Origin: Trichoplax adhaerens
Lineage: Eukaryota; Placozoa; Uniplacotomia; Trichoplacea; Trichoplacidae
Direction: 5' to 3'
DNA: 64,000 nt
Assembly: GCF_000150275.1 (NCBI RefSeq)
Contig: NW_002060948.1
Coordinates: 5,436,241 to 5,500,240, forward strand
How positions within the stretch are numbered: position 1 is the first letter of the stretch; the number at the start of each line of letters is the position of its first letter. Under the pieces are notes generated by a model. The model saw only the letters and a list, made by a program, of their open reading frames with translations, was not told the origin of the DNA and searched no databases. Below, one piece after another: positions 1 through 13,677 of the stretch. A program made the position numbers and the translations under genes.

Positions 1-199
1 TTATGAACGATTTCGAATACTGCCGTATCGATCGGTAATAGTCTTTAATCTTAATACTACATTCTCACCTCGGCCTATAAAGAGAAGGAGAATCTACTAA
101 TATAACTATTGGCATATAAACTATTTCTAATACTATCATATCGATCAAATATATAATCTAAATACTGCATTCTATCCTTATTTATAATTTGAAACTTAG

Positions 200-3100
200 T
201 AAATTCAAGTATTGGTTTACGAGCTTCCAGAAGAGTAAAGACAGAGAGAATTTATGCCATGACTTCATAGTACGAACTTGTCTAAGGAAAATTTTCAATC
301 ATTGGCGATTTAGCGCTAATTCTAAAGTGGATAGTCGCAATATGGAAGAGGTAAGATATGGAAATCTATACGTTAAATTGCAATAATCTTTACAGAAAGG
401 TAAAATTAATATATAGCAAAATTTGGAATTCACTCTTTGACAACATAGAAATGAATCTTGAAATAAATTTATATCTGATTTAATGATTACGGCAGTATGA
501 TTGACACCGGATGCTTTATCTATTTTTTATTTTATAGGCGATAAATAAAAATAATATGATAAAAATCATGAAAATTTGGAGATGGTGGTCAGCAGGTACG
601 ATCACGCTTAGATATAGATTTTTAGTAACGCGTCATTAAAATTTTGCGGATGGTAGTTACATTGATTATGTTTCTTTTGAAGCCCTTTATAATGTCTATC
701 AGAATGCAATAATACTTATAACTATATTTTATCTATATATGAAATAAATAGAAAGTAAAAGGCAAAAGCAAATAGCCATGGAGTACTATAGCCATATACA
801 AGGCTTGAAAAGAAAGAGATATTTTCAAAGATGGATTAATCAGTGGAATTACTCTATTCGAGCTAAACAACATTACAATAACAACTTAGCTAAAAAGTAT
901 GTCCAATATATCTACTTTCTTATAATAACATCATCTACAATTAATTAAACGTTTTGTCATTCATTTTTCCAACATTTGAATTAGTAGAGTATTAATTAAT
1001 TGGCATCAAGTTGCTCACAAGCGTGCCTTACTCAGGAAGCAAGAAGATCAATTGCGGAAACAAATTGTAAACCAGCTGGTAAGTGTCCTTTGATAATTGT
1101 AAGTCATAGCATATAGCTATGACTACTGCCTATATATTTTATCTAATAAGTATTCCTATAGATCGTCGATCCAATACATAATTCTAATACTTGCAATTAC
1201 AATTTCAGTTAAAAAAGGCGCTGACTCTTTGGAAGAATGCTCATGAAACGGAAAAATTAGTCAAAAATAATTGCCATAAGAGAATAATGAAAGTAGCGCA
1301 CGATGCTTTTATCGCATTGCGGATGCACGCATTGGAAATAAGAAAAAATCGATATTGTGAAAAAATGGTTATGAAAAAGGTAGAATAAGTTTCACAGATT
1401 AAAAATTAAATGTATCGGTGGTGTCTAGTTTCTGTAAATATTTTTATAAGGTTATCGGTATTATATATTTGACTGGATTTACGGACTGACCACATATTAA
1501 CTCGAAAATTCACTTTAGCTATATCTAAATGAGGCTATTAGAACTATGTAGCTTAGTGTTTACTTACGTTATAATGAACTAGTATGTAGCAATACAGAAC
1601 TTTATACTTAATGTCGTGTAACATTACGCGTGAGTGCAATATTAATAAATATAATTTGGCTTCTTGCATCGTCAGTACTACGATATTTGGACACAAGAAT
1701 ATCAATCATTGAGGAAGGTTTGTACCTAACCCATAAATGATTATTTTTCTTACAAAAATCTATTACTTTACTTATATCTGATAGTATATCTCTGGCTAAC
1801 TTTTAAATTAATATACACAATTTTCTATGAAACCTACAGAGCAAAATTAGTCTACTGAGAGTGTATATACTAAGTTGGTATAAGGCAGGCCGAGGTAAGG
1901 CTGCTTTAGTTCTATTAAACGTATCAAAATAGCATATAGCTGGATTTCAACATAAACGGCTATAATTTTATAAACTGATACTCACTTTATTTATAATACA
2001 GATGTTAAAGACATGAACGCTGCCGCTAATGCATTTTCCACTTCATTGGATCGAAAATTGATGAAAGGAATATTTTATCGATGGCGAACAATGTGGTTTA
2101 GTAAAAATAGGTGCAAGAAAATGATAACGAAAAGGTACAAGCATTATTTCAGTGTTTACACGTAGTTACCAAATGGAGGATAAATAAAATTCTACAAATC
2201 TCCTTGATTAAAATAAAGAGACTATTCTACTTGATTATGGGTTTTCTGCTATTAAATTAGCATGTGATATAATTGCAATCTTTAGAATCTTTCATGCTTG
2301 GAAATTGTACACTTCTGAAATTAAAACCAAGAAAATGAAAATAAATAGTCTTATTTGTAAAAGAAACCAATATCAGGTAACTGTTTATGACTATATAACG
2401 TCTAATCAAAGCAAAGGTTAATATACTATTCATTCGTCATATAACACTCGTATTCTGGGATATTTATTACGACTTTACAGATACAAGAAGCGTTCGTTGT
2501 GTGGAAAGATGCTCTAAAACAAGTAAATAAATGCAAATTGATTCTGGAAGACTTTTCAAAAAAGAAGGATTCCATAGCATTGCGCAACACTTTGGTAAAT
2601 TGGAGATTAGCAGTAATCTATCAGCGACTAGAAGTGGTGCAAATCCGTAGATGTCAAGCCAAAGTATGATATTGTTCTACCTTCTTTTTGATTATATATG
2701 AAGTATGCAGTCGTAAAAATTGGTTAATATATTCTTACATAATGATTTTATCTTTCTATCGTAGCATTTTAAGTTATGGATGAAGCGCTTCCGTGAAGAA
2801 AGATTGACAAGAAAGGGCCAAGAGGTACTTTTAACCTATGCAATAAGGCTGGACGAATACAAGTATTGCTTTGGATTTATATAGTAGCAATACTAAGAAA
2901 TTCTACAATAAATCTTTATTCTAGGTTGTAAAGTATTCAAAGTTATCAACCATATTTTACAAGTGGCATCAATACGTCATAAGTATGTAATGCTAATATG
3001 ATCGATTGAGGCATCCTATTATCATATCGTTATAAGTAATAAGAATAATTACAGAATTGAATAAATTTAGTTTAGTTTATTATAGCAGTAAAACAGAATA

Positions 3101-5078
3101 ACGATCATACTGACTATTATATTTTTTAATGATAATGCAGAAGTGAAAACATGTCGAAATATGAGTCAGAAATATAAAATAGAACAAATTTCTCGCCAAG
3201 TTCAATTGACATTTTATTACTGGAATAAAACGACTAAAGCCAGCCAATCTGCAATAAAACATTATCAGCAACACTTGATGATGAAGTAAGGCAATATGTA
3301 CTATTTCTGGATCTAGCTCATCTATCTTAAAAGAATAGTGCCTTAATTAGAGTGAATCCTTAATAGACATTTTTTTAAGTAAAAGGATGAATTAGTCCTA
3401 ACTATGAGGTATTTTTTTAAACATAGAATTTGGACTCCTTGGCTGGAGCATAGCGGCGCAAAGAAAGTAGAAAAGAGCAACATTAAACAAATCCAGCAAC
3501 AAATTGCAAATCGTAGGGTGCGTTTAGTTAACATTATATTAGAAATTCTCAAAGTACTACTTTAAATTAACAGATTAAATCCCTCTATTATGTTACTATA
3601 CGAAATTACGACTTTTGAAATTGCATGTCTAAACTACTTAATGAATATATGTCTGACCACGATGCTAGATTGCTAAAATTTTTAGGGTAGATAATACTGC
3701 ATTAGATATTATTTTGGCCTATTCTAGTAAGTTAATTGTCGTTGCTATTTATCTGAAGTTTTTTAATATATTTGGATATGTTTCAAATTTTGCACTTATA
3801 GTTGAAGCAGCAATTTATGAAATGGAAAGAGCAATTTAAGATTGCTGTGAAAGCAAAGACTGCTGTAACAATACTTAAACAGAAACGTGAGGATAAGTTA
3901 AAGCAAATGGTAATTCATGAATTTAAAATAAACGCCTTGGAATGTCGAGCAGATCGATTTCATATAAAAAAAAAGTTAATGATGGTAAGAAATATAGTAT
4001 TTATATTTAGTTCTATCTTAGGCATCAGTATAACTTATTTACTCGTCAACTCTGTTATAAACAATACGGACGCTGTGCATTTCTTCCATCTTATAATTAA
4101 TTTTTGCAGGTTTTCAATGTCATGAAAGTCCAAAGTAAGAAGTTACAAGAGAAATCTGCTAAGCTTGAGGTAATAAGCATGTTGAATTAAATATGCGATC
4201 ACTTATGCCATATAAGATAAAGATATTATGATAATCATACTAATTTAATTAATTCTACATGATGATCAAAACTTCTAGGCTTTATTAACGACTGCTTTAA
4301 TGCAAAGCTATAGCAATTTAAGGTACAAGAATCTATTTAGTTGTTTTAAAATTATCATTTTATACAAGTTTAACTAATTTTTCTTACACATTAACTTGTA
4401 GTAGAGAATACTTTATTGATTGGAAGCAGTCGTACGTGGAAAGAAATCAACTTAAAATGGAAAAGCGCCAATTATTAATCAAATATTATTTATCTTGGAA
4501 AACAAGGGCAATAAATCAGATAAAAGCGAAAAAAATGGTACGTATTACGATTTCAGGATTAATTAAAATATTAAAATTGGATCATCAAATTGGATACTCT
4601 GGAATAGATTTAATGTTGATAGTAAGTTCACTTGTTATCGTTATTTGACAAACTTCCTTTACTAACTATTATAGCGACAACTATGCCTACTGGATAATGC
4701 TTGGAGCCAGTGGAGGAGATTATTTATTCGAATACGGGTTGTTAATCTCTTCGTCGAGCAGGATAATAAACAGTTGCTAAGCAAGGTAATTTCTTCCTCT
4801 TTCTTATGATGCTTTTAAAAATTAGTTGTAACATTGTTAGGCGTTTACTTCATATACAGTATATTTATTTCGAACTTGGAGTTAAGAATATTGTATAGAA
4901 TTCCAAAATTTCAAGTTTATTCATACTAATGACTTGGGAAATACAATTACAGGTACTAGGATCATGGCATGCATGGGCTTCTAATCGCTGCCGTTTACGC
5001 CAACTTTTAAATAGGAAGAGAAGAAAATTATTGCAAGAATTTTACTATCGATGGCAGGATCGATATAACTTTAAATAA
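200..5078 (+). CDS. SFI1: SFI1-like centrin-binding repeat protein, 3' part
   Basis: Twenty exons in continuous phase: 200-350, 538-595, 752-896, 985-1078, 1209-1379, 1676-1717, 1840-1894, 2002-2134, 2286-2376, 2481-2663, 2765-2824, 2925-2982, 3141-3285, 3409-3517, 3802-3984, 4110-4169, 4279-4322, 4402-4537, 4675-4785 and 4953-5078 (stop TAA). They give about 717 residues. The first exon begins with one base of a split codon, so the gene starts upstream of the window. The protein is basic and helical, with a repeated aromatic/Trp signature such as LKKALTLWKNAH, MKGIFYRWRTMW, QLTFYYWNK, QQFMKWKEQFK and LIKYYLSWKTRA. This matches the Sfi1 repeat, a long helix with a conserved Trp that binds centrin at centrioles or spindle poles. 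The family assignment rests on the repeat pattern. Other Trp-repeat coiled-coil centrosomal proteins remain possible. Confidence 0.75.
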
Positions 5079-6709
5079 TATAAATTAAAGATAATTGATT
5101 TCTTACATTGTTATTTCTAATCGTAAATTTCTCTTTAATAATATTATACTGTAAACAATGTTGAGATAGTACAGTTAAGAGTTGAGATGGCAAGCGATAA
5201 TGAAGACTTACTACGATTCAATTTGTTAATTGCGCAATGAATAGGTTTAATTTTTTACTTCTAAGATAGAATTCAAAATCGATTGATTTAGATCATTTTG
5301 AAATGAAAACATATCTACTGAGATGTGTACATGTTTATGCGGCAGTATTAGTGAAGATTGCAATGAAAAATAGTTTGAGCCTATTGTATTTATAAGCTAT
5401 AGCAATAACTGCCTACTTACTAACTTTATATTTGTGATTGATAGAATTATAATGTTAATAATCCAATAGCTCTTTGTTTTTTAACTAATTAAATTAAATT
5501 CTATTGCTGACATTTTTAAGATGAGAAAAAATCAGCAATGCTAAAATAATTGTCTCGATCTGTACGTATTAAAGAATTTATGTAAATCCTTACGGCTAAT
5601 GGTAATAGAATTTTTAACTTATTCCAATTCTATAGTTCCAGTTTGAATCTAAATTTAAGATTTTCTAATAACAGGAAGAACATTTAGAAAAATTTTTTAC
5701 ATGCTTTTTACGCAGTTTCAAGCCGTTTTATCAAGCCTATAATTACTTTTGGTATAGCTAATTTTAAAAAATATCAATGTTTTTAAATGCACCTACTTCA
5801 ATTTTACATACATTTATATCGTATTAGTTTGCTATTTGGATGATAGCAAACATATCGACTGATAAACATGAAATATAATAAGGAAGATAAACTTTAGAGT
5901 CAGATTCTCGCGAATCTGCTTCCATGATCGACCTAATAATATTACAATTTTTGCTTCATGTAACAAAACTTTACTTTCTGTATATAACATTATTTGTTAA
6001 CTGTTTTTTTTTTTTATTAATTCGACGTTAATAAAACGACATTCACAACAATTTCTACTTGAAGTTATTTGTATATGATTGCAATAATAGAACTTTTAGA
6101 TAGCCATCGCGTCACTATACTAGATTGCTCGTTATTGCACGTAATATTGGCCAAACTTTTCAGTAGTAATACCATAAATAGTCAGAGTTAACGAGAAAAG
6201 CAAGCTAAGATTAAACTACAGTACCGGCACATTAAATTGAAATAGCAATTTAATCCCTATCGATCCTGATGACTGTATCAGCTAGATGACTATATTTGTC
6301 CGTTATGTAATATTATGTAATTATTAAGAATTTGTCACCTTATAAATATGTATCCGAAAAGACTTTAAACAGAAGTCATTCATAAATGCACGTTATTACT
6401 AAATCAGTAAAGAAAGGAATGCAGCACATAAATAGCTTATAACTGAATTTGTTACTTGCTTTATTTGAGGATCAATCAACCAACTAATAATATATAATTA
6501 AGAAAGTTCAAAATTCCCGATATGACCCTAATTCCTTATAGCATTGATCATACAGTAATGCACTTAAATAAATCAAAATTGTATGAAATTTACATTGATT
6601 ACTAGGCTAGATTTAAACGAAATCCAAATAATAACCATACGAAGAATTCTACTGACACATTTAGTGTAAGTTTAAAATTGTAATACGATCGTTTAACTAT
6701 CAGACAACA
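5079..6709. other. intergenic, convergent 3' ends of SFI1 and DDI1
   Basis: AT-rich spacer between two convergent genes. I see no ORF with coding character and no RNA gene. There is a homopolymer T run near 6007-6016. Confidence 0.6.
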
Positions 6710-9573
6710 CTAGTTTCCAAAGCTACTACCACCAATATTGCTGCCTTCGACTCCATCTGGTGAATGCATTTGCGAGATTAATTTAGCGTGATCCGGCAAC
6801 TCTGATTCAGGTAGAAATGGTGTTGATGTACCAGTCGTACCAATCTTTAAAATATTTTCCTTTAAATCGATGCAGCACTAATAGGTCAGTAGAACCAGTA
6901 AAATGGAATTACAAAATATGTTTCAACATAATTTGGTATGGTGATTGACGTTAATATGCAAGCAGAGCAAAAAACATCAATTTAGAAGCTTGTATCAACT
7001 TTATCTGTAGAGCTAATTAAGTACTAAAACAATCTTACCTGATGTCTTTTTAGCATATCCAGTCCTAGTAACATATCTATTGACTGGTCTTTAAGCACAG
7101 AAAATGATGATGTAAGGAAATCTGCTTCAATTTGAATATCTACCATATGAATTCTACCAATTATCTCTTGTTTGCCGACGCCTACAGCTACTCCACGAAA
7201 TCTTTTGTCAACTAGGCGCACAATATTACAGCGTTTAGCACAATTTTCACTCATGATTGTATGTTGAGCTCCAGAATCAACAAAAGCTTTGACCGGATAT
7301 CCATTCACATTGCATTTAATGTATAACATGGTTACCTAGTGATTGTGAAATACGCCAGTTAGTTGAAACAGGTTATCACTATTAGAACGCAATTATTTAG
7401 TGGTAGAATATTGCCTATTACCAACGAATTTGACCTTTTAATACTCACTTTTCAATCTTAAAAATAACGTAGAGATTAAGATAATCATATTGAAGAAATA
7501 CTTAATATATTGATTTTTATGATGTACATATAACGTGTGTAGTATGATCTGGAAATGAGTAGTCATTTAACATTTAAAAATAAAATTGTGATACTAATTA
7601 ATCTACTTGTGTGAGCACTGGTATGCCATAGTGAATCGATTTGCATATTGTGCTGCAATGTACATTATTTGAGCCTAAAACTGAGGCTGCCAGTGATGGA
7701 GAATATTGTTATTACAACCAAGAATATTAGTAATCTTACCTGGCCAAAAGCTTCTGGGTTATATTCCATTGCTCCCTCCATATTTTCATTGATATTCTGT
7801 CTATGAATTAATTCTTCAATATGTCTTTGAGCTTCCGGATCAAATAAATCAGCATTCATAGCACGTATAGTTTTCAGTTGTTCTTCGGCAATCTGTTGAT
7901 GCTGTTCTTCAGCTATCTGTGCAAATTTGGATGCATTATGAATGTTATCGGCCAAATTAGGATTACGTTCTTTCAAGATGGCTAGTTTTCGTGGATCATT
8001 GAGTAATGCCTGACGCATCATTTCCGCTTCAGTAGCTCTACCCTGACTTTGAGTTTGTTGAACATTCTCGGGGATGGCAATAGAATTCCAATTTAATTGT
8101 GGAACGGCCGCTTGCGAACGGTTAGAGCTGCTAGTCATTTGAGGCGGTAGTATATTTGTATTATTACCAGCTAAAGCGCCAACGGCTGATGTTGGCCTAG
8201 CATACTGGGAACTACTTTGGTGACCTCTTGTTTGCGGGACTGGAATAGAGCTGAAATCCAATTGCGGGATAATCGAACTAGTTGCTGAAGAAGCATTACT
8301 TGAAGGATTACTAGTAGTACCAATGGGATTAGTTGATTGGCGATTAGGCTCTAAAAATGGGTAAAATATGAAACTGGCATCAACAACGGCAAGTTCACGA
8401 TAACCGTTCGATTAATCGCGCAAGTTAGCCATGGTGTTAAATCGTGGATAGGAGACTGATTTAGCAAAGTTCTTACTTAATTCTGTGAAAATTCATGTTA
8501 TGCAATCATTTGTTTGTAGAAGTTGATCATCTTCACGTATACGTATGTACGTCAATGTGTAGATGTAAAATACACTATTACTATAAACTACAATATGATG
8601 TTATTATCACAATTGTATTTTTTCTCTTAATCGAAAGATGTCATTGACAGCATTAAGCTAAGCTCATATTACTGGATAGATACTTTTCTATCTGGTACTT
8701 AATAGTCTGCAACTATATGCCTTAATAATACAGCAACATCCACGTACAAGTAGAGCATAGACAGTACAAATATACTAGGCCATTGACCAGCCATTCTATT
8801 TCAATAAATTAAGCAGAAAGCGAATGGTAATTTAATCGCTACTATCATAACCATACGAGTACTTGACTTGCAAAGCAATTGCTCTTCGATTTGCCGTCAC
8901 TATTGAGTAAGATGTTATACTTAATGAGGATGTCCAAGGTAGCCGAAGCATCATAATTACATTACGAAACTACGACTTTGAATGATGCTCGGATTTCAAT
9001 GTTGGAAACTGATAGAACTTGATCTGATTTATAACAGTATAGTGATTAATCGAATTACAAAAATATCTTACTGTTTTAGTCCACGTAAGATATAAAATCT
9101 ACTGTACAATGTACACCCGTCAAGGTTGTCAATGTAGAAAAAGAAGAATGTGAATTTAGTAAGTCATTATCATCTACGATAACACATAGATATGGAAATT
9201 ACATCATCATTGAATTGCATGATCAACAAGTAAATGATCAATAAGTGAATAAGAGATTGCTATTCCTACTATCGTCCTAACAACAACAACTTATCCTTTC
9301 AGTTTAATTACGCTACCTACAATCATCACAGTTATATATAATAATATTACCTGCTCCTTTTAGCTGATACGTCAAGACGCTCCCATCTTGTACATTATAA
9401 GCTTGTAAAGATTTTTTACCATCGCTTAATTCAACACCGCTATGATAAAGACTAATGACATCAGCCGGTAAACCACTCATGACTTCCAGTAATGCTTTAA
9501 AGTTCTCCACTTCCATGTCTTGGCTTGCATCCACCGGGATATCACCAGTGTTACCTTTGACCACGATTCGCAT
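6710..9573 (-). CDS. DDI1: DDI1/DDI2-type ubiquitin-dependent aspartic protease
   Basis: Four exons on the minus strand: 9573-9351, 8350-7740, 7335-7039 and 6877-6710, with compatible phases, giving 432 residues (human DDI2 is about 399). The start at 9573 gives MRIVVKG, which lines up with the short start of the family's ubiquitin-like domain, and the upstream open frame has no ATG. Order: ubiquitin-like domain (about 1-75), Gln/Ser/Thr-rich linker with the family motif [10 protein letters not shown], a helical domain before the protease, then the retroviral-type aspartic protease domain. The catalytic motif is FVDSGAQHT, with the catalytic Asp near residue 298. GLDMLKRHQ and [13 protein letters not shown] are characteristic DDI motifs. 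In animals DDI proteins shuttle and cleave heavily ubiquitinated clients and process NRF1/SKN-1A. The C-terminus ends shortly after the protease, as in human DDI, and I see no UBA domain. Confidence 0.96.
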
Positions 9574-11004
9574 GATTCCCAATACAGTCAAGGTCGTTAA
9601 TGCTAAATCAATACTACAGGTAGCTAATTTTTTTCTCAACGATGAACTAAAGTGGTAATTCAACAGATTGGATCGATGGATATGAAAAATTTCTTCAAGC
9701 TTGCCCTTCCAATGTATGAAAAAGATGATTCACGATGATGAAGTCATTGTTATGGCGATCAATCAACGGTACTGTAGACTAGTGTACATTGTACTGTGCA
9801 CTGTACACTGTAAAGGTTTGGGAGTCCAGTTGGGTGCTATTGAGGGTTACAGAAAAAAGAAGGACAATGTTGATAGTGCGCAACAAGAGATGTCACCTGC
9901 AAATTTATTCCTTCAATAATAGATTATACTATCAATGCATGCAAGGTATGACTGATTATTTGCACAAAGATGGACAAAGTTTTAGTCTTTGACTTCCTAT
10001 CATCAATCCCTAGATACTGTCTGTAGAACTCGCTATTTTTATCGAAACTACGAAAGGTCTATAGTTCGGTTTGGTTCTATGCAGCCAGCCCTTTTTTTTT
10101 TATGGGTACCTGTTGCCAGTTGGTCAAATGTTTGTTTTTTGCAATTCTACTGTACTGTATGGGTGATCAGGTGTCTCGCCTCCGATTTCCATCAGCACCA
10201 TCAGCCATGGACTTCGAGATACCTGAGGGCTGAGGTATCTCCAAGTCCAACTCAGTAATCCGATAATGGCTTATTGATCGTGATTAACCCTAGGTATTAC
10301 AGCATGTACAACAAATATTACTCCGCACTTTACTGTCTACCTTGTCGATTTCCATACTACTAAAAAAGGAGACAAACGGGAAATGATCGTTCAGTTTACT
10401 TAAAATGGTGAGGCCTACAGTTTGTTGGCCATATTAAGTGTAACGTAGGTCCGTAATCCTATACTATACTGTACTGTACTTTTTAAATGTCCTCGGCTAT
10501 ACAGTATTGTCTATAATGATTGTCATCCAAATGAGCTACTAAGTTGGTTTTGTACAGTATGGTGTACGATTTCAGTGGTACGGTACAATACTGAATAGTA
10601 AGTGCAGGCGACGCTATAATTATTATTACTTAGATTGGATCACAATCATGTAAAATGAAACCTTTCTGTTTACTCTCTTATTAGTAGTCTCGGATTAGAC
10701 GATCTATTTCTTAACTTGAGCGATTTTTGACTTTGAGGAGTACTCTGTATTGTACAAGTCACTACAGCTACGATACCATTTACTAGTAAAAGGATATACA
10801 ATAATATACAGTAGATAGGAAGTCAGAAAGGTTAACTCAAAAAGAAATAATCCGTGGCCTAGTTTCCATGGCAACTTGTCGATATTACTAACCACTGCAG
10901 AAAAGGCAGAAATAATCACATCATCGAGTATACAATTATACTAGCAATTGATCAATAATATTATTAAGGCATCGGACTAAACGGTACGCACGATTGATTT
11001 AGAC
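9574..11004. other. divergent spacer DDI1 / LRRC34
   Basis: A 1.4 kb region between two divergently transcribed genes, so both promoters should lie here. Several short open frames are present but none has family character. Copies of the TACTG/CAGTA pentamer occur, for example around 9785-9815 and 10465-10480. No TATA box can be assigned with confidence. Confidence 0.55.
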
Positions 11005-13677
11005 ATGGCGACAAATTTAGATCTTGCCGGCATCCACACTCAAGATTTTGTTCAAACATCCGTTAACCCAGATGGATTAAAGAACGATTACTTGAAAATC
11101 TGTAAAGAAGCAAATATGCGGCCAACAAAATTTATCGAAATGTCCATGAGAACTGCTAACGAAGAGTATACACTGTAAATAATATAAATATACATCTTTC
11201 AACGATCGTTACAAAAGTAGAATTTTCTACAAATTTTATCTACCATGCGGCTACGGAAATGATAATAACTCTTCAACTGTATTCCTATTCATTCTCATAT
11301 TTGTCATACCAATTAAAGGAATCCTACAAACTTACTTCATCTAACTATGAAAGGCAATAATCCTCTAATACAGCAGCAACGCTTAGATGATGATGTAAGA
11401 AATATATTATATATTTGACACATTTAGCAGCGTTATCGTGATGTTGTATACTCGTATTTTGGGTAGCAAAATTGTAATATTGTCAATGAATGATCTAACT
11501 TGAAGCATAAAAATCTTATAGTTACATTATACCAGTTGCTGCGTTACAGCAATCATGATCTATTGATATTATATGTTATTTCAGCAAATCACAGTTAAAT
11601 TTACATTCGATGCAGTTTGCTAGTATATACTGTCATACAAATATTGTATACGAATCGTGTGAATTAAGAGAATCATACATATCTAGCAGATATAGTTATT
11701 AACGGAGACACTGTAGTTATAGCATCATAGCTCTAAAATCTCTGATCATTGCAAATCTAACTGTTAGAGGATTTAAAATCCAGTATGCTACAAAGAAAGT
11801 GCTAATAACGTAATAACTTCTAAATTTTAGGATGCCAACATGATCTGCAGGACAATGAAGGTGAATTTTCATGTTGCAACCTTAAATTTGGCTTATAATA
11901 ACATATCTGACGAGGGTGCAAAGTGTATTGGAAAACTACTGGTGAGAATAACTAGACACTTCTTGTTCGACTACATATTCACGATGCTAGATCCTGTCTT
12001 TCCCTAATTCAGTGCTTATTTATGATTAGGAAAATCATCCTCTACGACTTTTAAATCTTTCATATTGCGATATCGGCCCAGCTGGTGGAGAATACATTGC
12101 TAAAGGAATTCAGGTAAAACATTTAAATAACGTAGATTATGACTTAATCGTTGAATATTGATAGAATGTCAAACTTTAATTATAGATGACCGAAACACTT
12201 ACAGTTCTTGATCTCAGTGGAAACAAGCTGAAAAGTAAAGGAGTTCTAGCTATTGCAGGAGCTTTACAGGTTAAACTGAATCAGATGCCATATCTCAATT
12301 GTACTGAATCTAAGCTAAAGGTGGTATAATTTGCAAAAAGAAATAATCAATCGCTTTTTGTAACAATGCATCAATAGGTCAATTTATCAGTAAAAGAATT
12401 ATATTTGGCCAATACAGATATGGTAAAGAATTTCAATAGTGCTAGGTATTAATTTATTATTGCCTATTTTTCTAAAATTTTTCAAAACCTTTATTGATTT
12501 CAGAAAACTGAATGTGTCGTAGCTATAGCGACTGTTCTACGACAAAACAATATTGTACAGATCCTTAATATCGATAGGCCATTGCTATTCAGCCAACAAG
12601 TACATTCTTAAATAAATAAGCTTAACGTCTTCATATTCTTTATCAGTTAAAAGTTCTACTATGAATTTACTGGTTATAACTATATTTTAAACAAAATCTC
12701 TAAACCCTTCGTTAGGAAGAGACTACAGTCCACATTGCTAACATGTTGAAGGTAACGAAAGAATATCAGATAGAGAACCATTAAATTATTTTCAATTGAT
12801 ATTGTTGATAAAATTAGATGAATTATTTACAATAGGTAAATAGCTCGCTGCGGAAATTACATCTATCAAAGCATGATATTCGTGATTTTGGCGCTGAAAG
12901 ACTCGTAGAAGCATTAATTTATAATACTGCTTTAGAAGAATTGGATCTAAGCTGGTACGTGAAACAATATTACAACAATTGAAGATATTATACTGAACTC
13001 ATGTTTCTTAAACTGAATACAGTAATCGCATTACTCGAGATGGTGCCGGTCATATCTCCAAGTTGTTGCTACAAAATACTCCATTAAAGCACCTTAATTT
13101 GGATTTTAATAGAATAGAAAGTGATGGAGCAATTCACCTTAGTAGAGTTTTATCATTTAATACACATTTACAAAGGTATTTTTTTACAGCTTTATTTAAT
13201 TAAAGTGAGATCTGATTTAATACTATACCTATTGTAACATTCGATTCGTAGAATACATGATTAAGACCGAATTTTTAATTACGATTATATTTAGCTTACA
13301 TATAGCAAGCAATTGTATTAGTGGATCCGGATTGTGTGCTATTGCTGATTCATTATCCAAAAATCAAACACTTATGGGCCTCTATGTTTGGGGAAATAAT
13401 TTAGAAAATTCTGCCTGTGTTGTAAGTAATTTAAAGATACTCCTATTTTCTTGCAATTCTTATTTCTATAGCAGACTATTGTACTGTTGTTCTATTATGG
13501 CCAGCATAAATATATAACTTATGTGGCTAATACAAATAAAAAAACATACTTTAATTTGATCAAAAGGCTTTCCAGGAGTTAATGGAAGATGACCCACCCA
13601 GGTTAAAGGAAGAGTTTACCGACGTTAAGCCTTACGTGGTTGACGGAATAGTATATCTAGCTGAATTGAATCATTAA
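11005..13677 (+). CDS. LRRC34: LRRC34-like leucine-rich repeat protein
   Basis: Twelve exons: 11005-11174 (or -11165), 11319-11394, 11831-11941, 12030-12113, 12186-12269, 12378-12422, 12504-12599, 12716-12751, 12836-12954, 13023-13175, 13310-13421 and 13567-13677. Phases agree throughout, giving about 398 residues. The protein is built of ribonuclease-inhibitor-type leucine-rich repeats: VATLNLAYNNISDEGAKCI, LTVLDLSGNKLKSKGV, LEELDLSWNRITRDGA, LKHLNLDFNRIESDGA. The segments NIDRPLLFSQ, TVHIANMLK and SKHDIRDFGA, and the end FTDVKPYVVDG...VYLAEL, match vertebrate LRRC34 closely. LRRC34 is reported as a nucleolar/pluripotency- and germline-associated protein of unclear biochemical role, so the function here is inferred only from orthology. 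The predicted C-terminus is shorter than in vertebrates. Two donor sites for exon 1 (after 11165 or 11174) keep the same phase. Confidence 0.9.

Noticed and set aside
9574-9663. Longer N-terminus for DDI1
   Set aside because: No ATG in the extension, and the start at 9573 matches the family's domain start.
9455-10258. Several plus-strand open frames between DDI1 and LRRC34
   Set aside because: They are antisense to DDI1 exon 1 or overlap each other in different frames, with no motif and no splice context.
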